The notes beneath the pieces were generated by a model. It ran no database searches, had not been told where the DNA came from, and saw nothing but the letters and a program-made list of their open reading frames with translations. DNA of 17,551 nucleotides from Peptococcaceae bacterium BRH_c23 (lineage in GTDB: Bacteria > Bacillota_B > Desulfitobacteriia > Desulfitobacteriales > Desulfitobacteriaceae): positions 1-17,551 of the forward strand of contig LADV01000122.1 of NCBI GenBank assembly GCA_000961805.1. Direction: 5' to 3'. The translations under genes were made by a program, and so were the position numbers. How positions within the stretch are numbered: position 1 is the stretch's first letter; the number at the start of each line of letters is the position of its first letter. Shown piece by piece: positions 14,553 through 17,551 of this stretch.

Positions 14553-15181
14553 TCTCCTTTTGTCTTAGGTTTTCTTAAGCCTAATATCTATTTGCCGCCG
14601 GATTTTTCTGAAGGGGAAAAAAGCTATATCCTTAAGCATGAGGAAATACATATCCGGCGTTATGATATCTAATTAAACCCTTGGCCTATTTTTTGCTCTG
14701 CCTTCACTGGTTCAATCCCCTGGTCTGGCTGAGTTTTATCCTGATGACAAAAGATATGGAAATGTCCTGTGACGAGCAGGTTCTTAAGGAAATGGGCCAG
14801 GAAATCAAGCAGGATTACAGCCGCTCTCTTTTATCCCTGGCTCTCAGTCACAGGATGATCGGCGGCAGCCCCCTGGCCTTTGGAGAAAGCAGCGCCAAAA
14901 GCCGGATGAAAAATGCCCTGAATTATAAGCAGCCTACTTTTTGGGGAATGCTCGACGGGGCGGCAGGGATCTTGATCCTTTCCTTGGGCTTAATTTCCAA
15001 TCCCGAAAGCTCTCAATCCGCTTCGGCAAATTTAAATCTTAATTATGCTGCCAAGATTTCGGCGGCCCAGGACCAGCTCATCATCAGAGTTCACGGCCAG
15101 GGAGCCTCCTTTATAACGGGGGAAGATTGGAGAAGTAGGATAATAATGGAATTATCGGATGCGATGTGTGTAAGTAATTGA
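14553..15181 (+). pseudogene. BlaR1/M56-family membrane metallopeptidase, fragment with frameshift
   Basis: From 14553 the frame reads SPFVLGFLKPNIYLPPDF, then SYILKHEEIHIRRYD with the zinc motif HEEIH, then hits TAA at 14670. Loss of one base near 14667 explains it: the next frame resumes exactly where the family continues, with LIKPLAYFLLCLHWFNPLVWL and then KDMEMSCDEQVLKEMG (a conserved M56 element). It ends with a TM segment (AAGILILSLGLIS). The protein starts about 150-200 residues too late, with no N-terminal helices, and ends in MCVSN, which is not family-like. BlaR1 proteins sense beta-lactams or envelope stress and cleave a BlaI/MecI repressor; no such repressor gene is seen in the window. 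Inactive as it stands. Confidence 0.8.
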
Positions 15182-15194
15182 TGTGGCAGATATT

Positions 15195-15212
15195 GGTTAT
15201 AGCGGTTATAAT
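15195..15212 (+). promoter_or_regulatory. direct repeat GGTTATA x2 with TATAAT, possible promoter/operator of the toxin-antitoxin pair
   Basis: GGTTATA occurs at 15195-15201 and 15204-15210, nine bases apart. The second copy runs into TATAAT (15207-15212), a consensus -10, 33 bases before the antitoxin start. No good -35 at 17 bases is visible. Toxin-antitoxin promoters are usually bound by the antitoxin, so the direct repeat is a candidate site. Confidence 0.35.
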
Positions 15213-15244
15213 AGAGTAGAGAGCACAGAAAGGAGATTGATAAT

Positions 15245-15490
15245 ATGGCTAACGCATACGTTATTGATAGAAACTCAATTAAGCTTCCAAAGGAGGTTTC
15301 AGAAAAGCTGAAATTGAAGGAAGGAATGGAACTAAAGGTTATATCTGACGAAGTGGACGGGGTATTAATATTGAAGGTTGTTGAAGGGAAAAGCAAGGAT
15401 TTTTCCGGTATTAAAGGGATCGGCAAAGAGATATGGAAAGATGTTGACGCACAGAAATATGTTACTCAGGAGAGAAACGAATGGAATTGA
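15245..15490 (+). CDS. AbrB/MazE-type antitoxin
   Basis: An 81-residue protein with AAAGGAGATTGATAAT before ATG 15245. The N-terminal part, AYVIDRNSIKLPKEVSEKLKLKEGMELKV, is the swapped-hairpin AbrB/SpoVT DNA-binding fold (R-x-x-I-x-L-P-x-x-V-x-x-x-L-x-L-x-x-G). The C-terminal part (IKGIGKEIWKDVDAQKYVTQERNEW) is the usual segment that wraps the PIN toxin and ends in an acidic/basic mix. It overlaps the toxin gene by ten bases, the standard coupled arrangement. It would bind its own promoter and neutralise the toxin at 15481. Confidence 0.85.
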   Translation: MANAYVIDRNSIKLPKEVSEKLKLKEGMELKVISDEVDGVLILKVVEGKSKDFSGIKGIGKEIWKDVDAQKYVTQERNEWN

Positions 15491-15912
15491 AGAAAGGCTT
15501 AAAGCTTTTTATAGATACGGCACCGATAATATATTTTATTGAGGAGCATCCGGTTTACATCGATGAAGTTTCCGATATATTTAACAGAACAGCTGAAGGA
15601 ACTGTACAGGTGGTTACGTCAGTTATCACCTTGATAGAGGTTCTTGCAAAGCCATATATGCTTGGACAAAATGATATAGTGGACGTTTACAAGGATTTCT
15701 TTTCCAATTCAAAGGGATTCTCTGTTATGAGTATTGATACCAGTATCGCAGAATTGACTGCAAAGATAAGGGCAGAATTTGGGTTCAAGGTGCCAGATGC
15801 ACTTCAATTGGCTATCTTTGAACATAATGATTGTGAGTATTTTGTAACCAATGATAAACAACTTAAGAGTTATGACAAAAATAGGATTTATATATTAGGT
15901 GAAAATAGTTGA
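15481..15912 (+). CDS. vapC: PIN-domain ribonuclease toxin (VapC-like)
   Basis: A 143-residue PIN protein with the full acidic metal site: D12 in FIDTAPIIYFIE, E53 in TLIEVLAKP, D106 in VPDALQLA, and D125 in VTNDKQL. It starts at ATG 15481 inside the antitoxin gene, with CAGGAGAG just upstream. The length is normal and no lesion is seen. Family members are Mg2+/Mn2+-dependent endoribonucleases, often cleaving tRNA or rRNA; the target here is unknown. The module lies directly behind the broken M56 gene, so it may have been inserted there. Confidence 0.9.
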   Translation: MELKKGLKLFIDTAPIIYFIEEHPVYIDEVSDIFNRTAEGTVQVVTSVITLIEVLAKPYMLGQNDIVDVYKDFFSNSKGFSVMSIDTSIAELTAKIRAEFGFKVPDALQLAIFEHNDCEYFVTNDKQLKSYDKNRIYILGENS

Positions 15913-15942
15913 TATTGAAGGTATTATGAATGTTCCTTTAGG

Positions 15943-15962
15943 CAGCGCCGTCCATGGCGCTG
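15943..15962. repeat. hairpin downstream of the toxin gene
   Basis: CAGCGCC / GGCGCTG, a 7-bp perfect GC-rich stem with loop GTCCAT, 30 bases after the toxin stop. No T-run follows, so termination is uncertain. Confidence 0.5.
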
Positions 15963-16466
15963 TCCGTGTCTGAGTATGGGGCACGATACGTCGTAGAACA
16001 ACGTATTCCCAAAATCTGAGAGAACATGAAAGTAGTAACCAGACTTCGGGAGTACGCGGGACGTTATATAAAATCGCGCGCGGGATCATCGCCACATCGT
16101 GTGGCGAATTTTAGAAAACATTATTTTTTAGCTTGGAAATTCTGGTGTTTAAGTTAGTTCCCCGGTATTGACAATCGCAGGTTTGCAAACGGTGTCCCTT
16201 CCAGAAGAATCGGGAAACTAACTTTGACCGGGTCGCTATTCGTATCTATATGCAGCGGGGAAATGTCTTTAAGTTGGTTATATGATAAAGCTAAATATTC
16301 CATTTCAAGATTAGAAAGCGCACTTATATGGAGAAATAAACTCTTGTTATCAAAAGCTGAAAGAAATAAAGGGTTATTTAAAAGATAAAAGTGATAAGGA
16401 AAATCAAAATAGAGAGAAATCTAAGTATTGTGAGGAATTGGTTGGGCAAAAAAGGATCAGTTGTAA
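15963..16466. other. no intact gene; hairpins and a possible decayed coiled-coil ORF
   Basis: The left part has no open frame on either strand that looks real, but holds the hairpin TCGCCACA/TGTGGCGA (16089-16107) followed by ATTTT, and the larger inverted repeat listed at 16151-16224. From ATG 16267 a 41-codon frame reads MSLSWLYDKAKYSISRLESA and stops at 16390-16392. A one-base shift would continue it as EIKGYLKDKSDKENQNREKSKY. This lysine/glutamate-rich helix pattern could be the remnant of a small coiled-coil protein, for instance of the kind linked to type VII secretion, but no family is established. Confidence 0.35.
16151..16224. repeat. long-range inverted repeat with nested palindrome
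   Basis: AAGTTAGTTCCCC (16151-16163) pairs with GGGAAACTAACTT (16212-16224), one mismatch over 13 bp. The 48 bases between contain the perfect 10-bp palindrome GTTTGCAAAC near 16181-16190. The arrangement resembles a recombination or insertion-sequence end, or a structured leader; no enzyme gene is adjacent. Confidence 0.6.
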
Positions 16467-16514
16467 GTGTTATGTGCAGAACTAGATGACGATTTTGCGA
16501 GAAAAACATCTCAG

Positions 16515-17551
16515 ATGCAGGAGCTCAAAAATACTCTGACCTTTTTCAGATTAAGATGCTTAATTCAACCTAAAAACGAAATGATTCAGCAATATAAAAT
16601 CATTGAAAAATATCTAAAACTGAATATTGACGGCTCCCGCGTTGGCTTGGAGCGTGGCGAGAGCAAAAGCAACTACTTCTGCACGCCCAAGGGTGCGAAA
16701 GTGATCGGCTGGGCCGGTGTGGATGGTATCCACTATTGCTTCGTGCGTGGCTTTGGCGAGATGGTGTTTGCCGTCAGCCCGATGAATACACCGGGAAACT
16801 ATGTGCATCCGGTGGCAAGAGATTTTATGGACTTCCTGCAGCTCCTGCTGGCTTGCGGCGATGCTGCGGTACTGGAGCAGGTATACTGTTGGGATCAGGC
16901 GCAGTTTGACGCCTTCCTGCAGGACAATCCTCTCACCGGTGAACAGCAGGCTGTGCTGGATGCCATTCGGGAGAAGCTGTTGCTCGCGCCTATGGAGCAG
17001 CCCTTTGCTTATATCAAAGAGCTGCAGGCCGAGTTTGATTACAGTCGCATCAAATATACGGAAGATTACTATGAGTGGGTTCCTGTCGAGCCGAAGATAC
17101 CCGAATGGAAGGTTTACTTTGACGGCAACTTTTGGGGGCATCATGGACGTGAAAGAGCCGGCAAGGAAATTTTTCTCGATAGGCAGTTTGTCTGGGACGA
17201 TGAAGTCTGGCATATCCCAGCGATTTACACCTGCAGTAAAGGCTTGGTCGTGGACTTTTGCATACAGGTTCCAGCTGAGCGCATCCGTTCCTTTATGGAC
17301 AAGTGGAATCTCTCTATTGAGAACGATGGAACCGACTTTACCGATGAACAGCGGATGCAGATTGACGCAGAAAATCCGCTGGCCATCAATATAAATCCGA
17401 AAGTTGTGTTGAACGGAACTGTTCTTTCAGGCTCTCATGGCTGCGGCGTGTCATGGAATCCCTGCTTCCCAGAGGGTAACGGCCTTGAGGTCAAGAGCGT
17501 GACCCAGCATTATGGCCTTGATCCTGCCTATGGCTGGGCAATCTGGCGCTC
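16515..17551 (+). CDS. large hypothetical protein, 3' end off window, GC-rich (foreign-looking)
   Basis: An open frame without stops runs from 16467 to the right edge at 17551. The start is unsure: in-frame ATGs at 16515 and 16581 have no clear ribosome site, and the family-like part seems to begin at the CTG 16620 (LNIDGSRVGLERGESKSNY). From there about 310 codons are visible. The protein is soluble-looking and rich in Trp, Cys, Asp and Glu, with segments such as KVIGWAGVDGIHYCFVRGFG, EWKVYFDGNFWGHHGRERAG and SGSHGCGVSWNPCFPEG. No catalytic motif, signal peptide or TM helix is recognised and no function is assigned. The codons are GC-rich (GGC, CTG, GAG), unlike the AT-rich 100 bases before 16615 and the rest of the window, which suggests horizontal acquisition or a sequence join there. 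Confidence 0.75.
   Translation, partial: MQELKNTLTFFRLRCLIQPKNEMIQQYKIIEKYLKLNIDGSRVGLERGESKSNYFCTPKGAKVIGWAGVDGIHYCFVRGFGEMVFAVSPMNTPGNYVHPVARDFMDFLQLLLACGDAAVLEQVYCWDQAQFDAFLQDNPLTGEQQAVLDAIREKLLLAPMEQPFAYIKELQAEFDYSRIKYTEDYYEWVPVEPKIPEWKVYFDGNFWGHHGRERAGKEIFLDRQFVWDDEVWHIPAIYTCSKGLVVDFCIQVPAERIRSFMDKWNLSIENDGTDFTDEQRMQIDAENPLAININPKVVLNGTVLSGSHGCGVSWNPCFPEGNGLEVKSVTQHYGLDPAYGWAIWR

Noticed and set aside
16151..16224. Integron attC site (GTTAG...CTAAC arms)
   Set aside because: The outer GTTAGTT does not fit the GTTRRRY core and no integrase or cassette array is present.
16614..17213. Long minus-strand open frame of about 199 codons, and plus-strand frame 16801-17394
   Set aside because: Both are shadows of the plus-strand frame that is open from 16467 to the window edge. 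That frame has sensible composition and continues past both; the shadow proteins are rich in Arg/Ser/Cys/Leu without pattern.
1..17551. tRNA or rRNA genes
   Set aside because: No cloverleaf with a T-loop GGTTCRANYCC or rRNA-like segment was noticed on either strand by eye.

Overview
The window looks like part of the chromosome of an endospore-forming, low-to-medium-GC Bacillota. The main evidence is an intact GerA/GerB/GerC spore germinant-receptor operon with strong GGAGG-type ribosome sites. The nickel/cobalt uptake genes, the BlaR1-like M56 fragment and the GGACGGTCC palindromic repeats suggest the Desulfitobacterium/Desulfosporosinus (Peptococcales) neighbourhood. That placement is an inference from memory of gene content; no marker gene proves it.

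Layout. (1) 1-4895, metal-transport block, all plus strand: a half-length EamA/DMT permease cut by the left edge, a class I SAM methyltransferase, an intact NikB/DppB permease, a NikC permease that breaks off at about 2880 straight into the 3' part of a CbiM/NikMN gene with its PDGLE domain, then CbiQ and a CbiO ATPase lacking the segment between Walker A and the post-Q-loop region. The expected nikA, nikD and nikE genes are absent. The locus reads as a once complete nickel/cobalt import system (Opp-type plus ECF-type) collapsed by deletions, or as a misassembly. (2) 4896-5642: a small tautomerase gene between two copies of a palindromic repeat, with a good terminator. (3) 5643-12065: a germinant-receptor operon in the order A-B-C-small 2-TM protein-B-C, closed by a terminator at 12122-12151. 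The second B-C pair is a diverged tandem duplicate whose gerC 3' ends have stayed nearly identical. (4) 12128-13962, decayed tract: small minus-strand ORFs, a hairpin-rich segment that may be a group II intron remnant, a perfect 21-bp inverted repeat, and a minus-strand methyltransferase pseudogene with several frameshifts. (5) 13963-15912: a small Xre-type regulator with palindromes upstream and a perfect 16-bp terminator stem, a BlaR1/M56 metalloprotease pseudogene, and an AbrB-PIN toxin-antitoxin pair. (6) 15913-17551: a gene-poor tract with inverted repeats, then an abrupt change to GC-rich sequence near 16615 that carries a long open frame running off the right edge.

The germination operon is the only large block that looks fully functional. 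The germinant receptor would sit in the spore inner membrane, with GerA and GerB as integral subunits and GerC as a lipoprotein. The flanks carry at least five gene-breaking lesions, so this is either a hot spot of gene decay and insertion or a stretch of poor assembly; read mapping would tell which.
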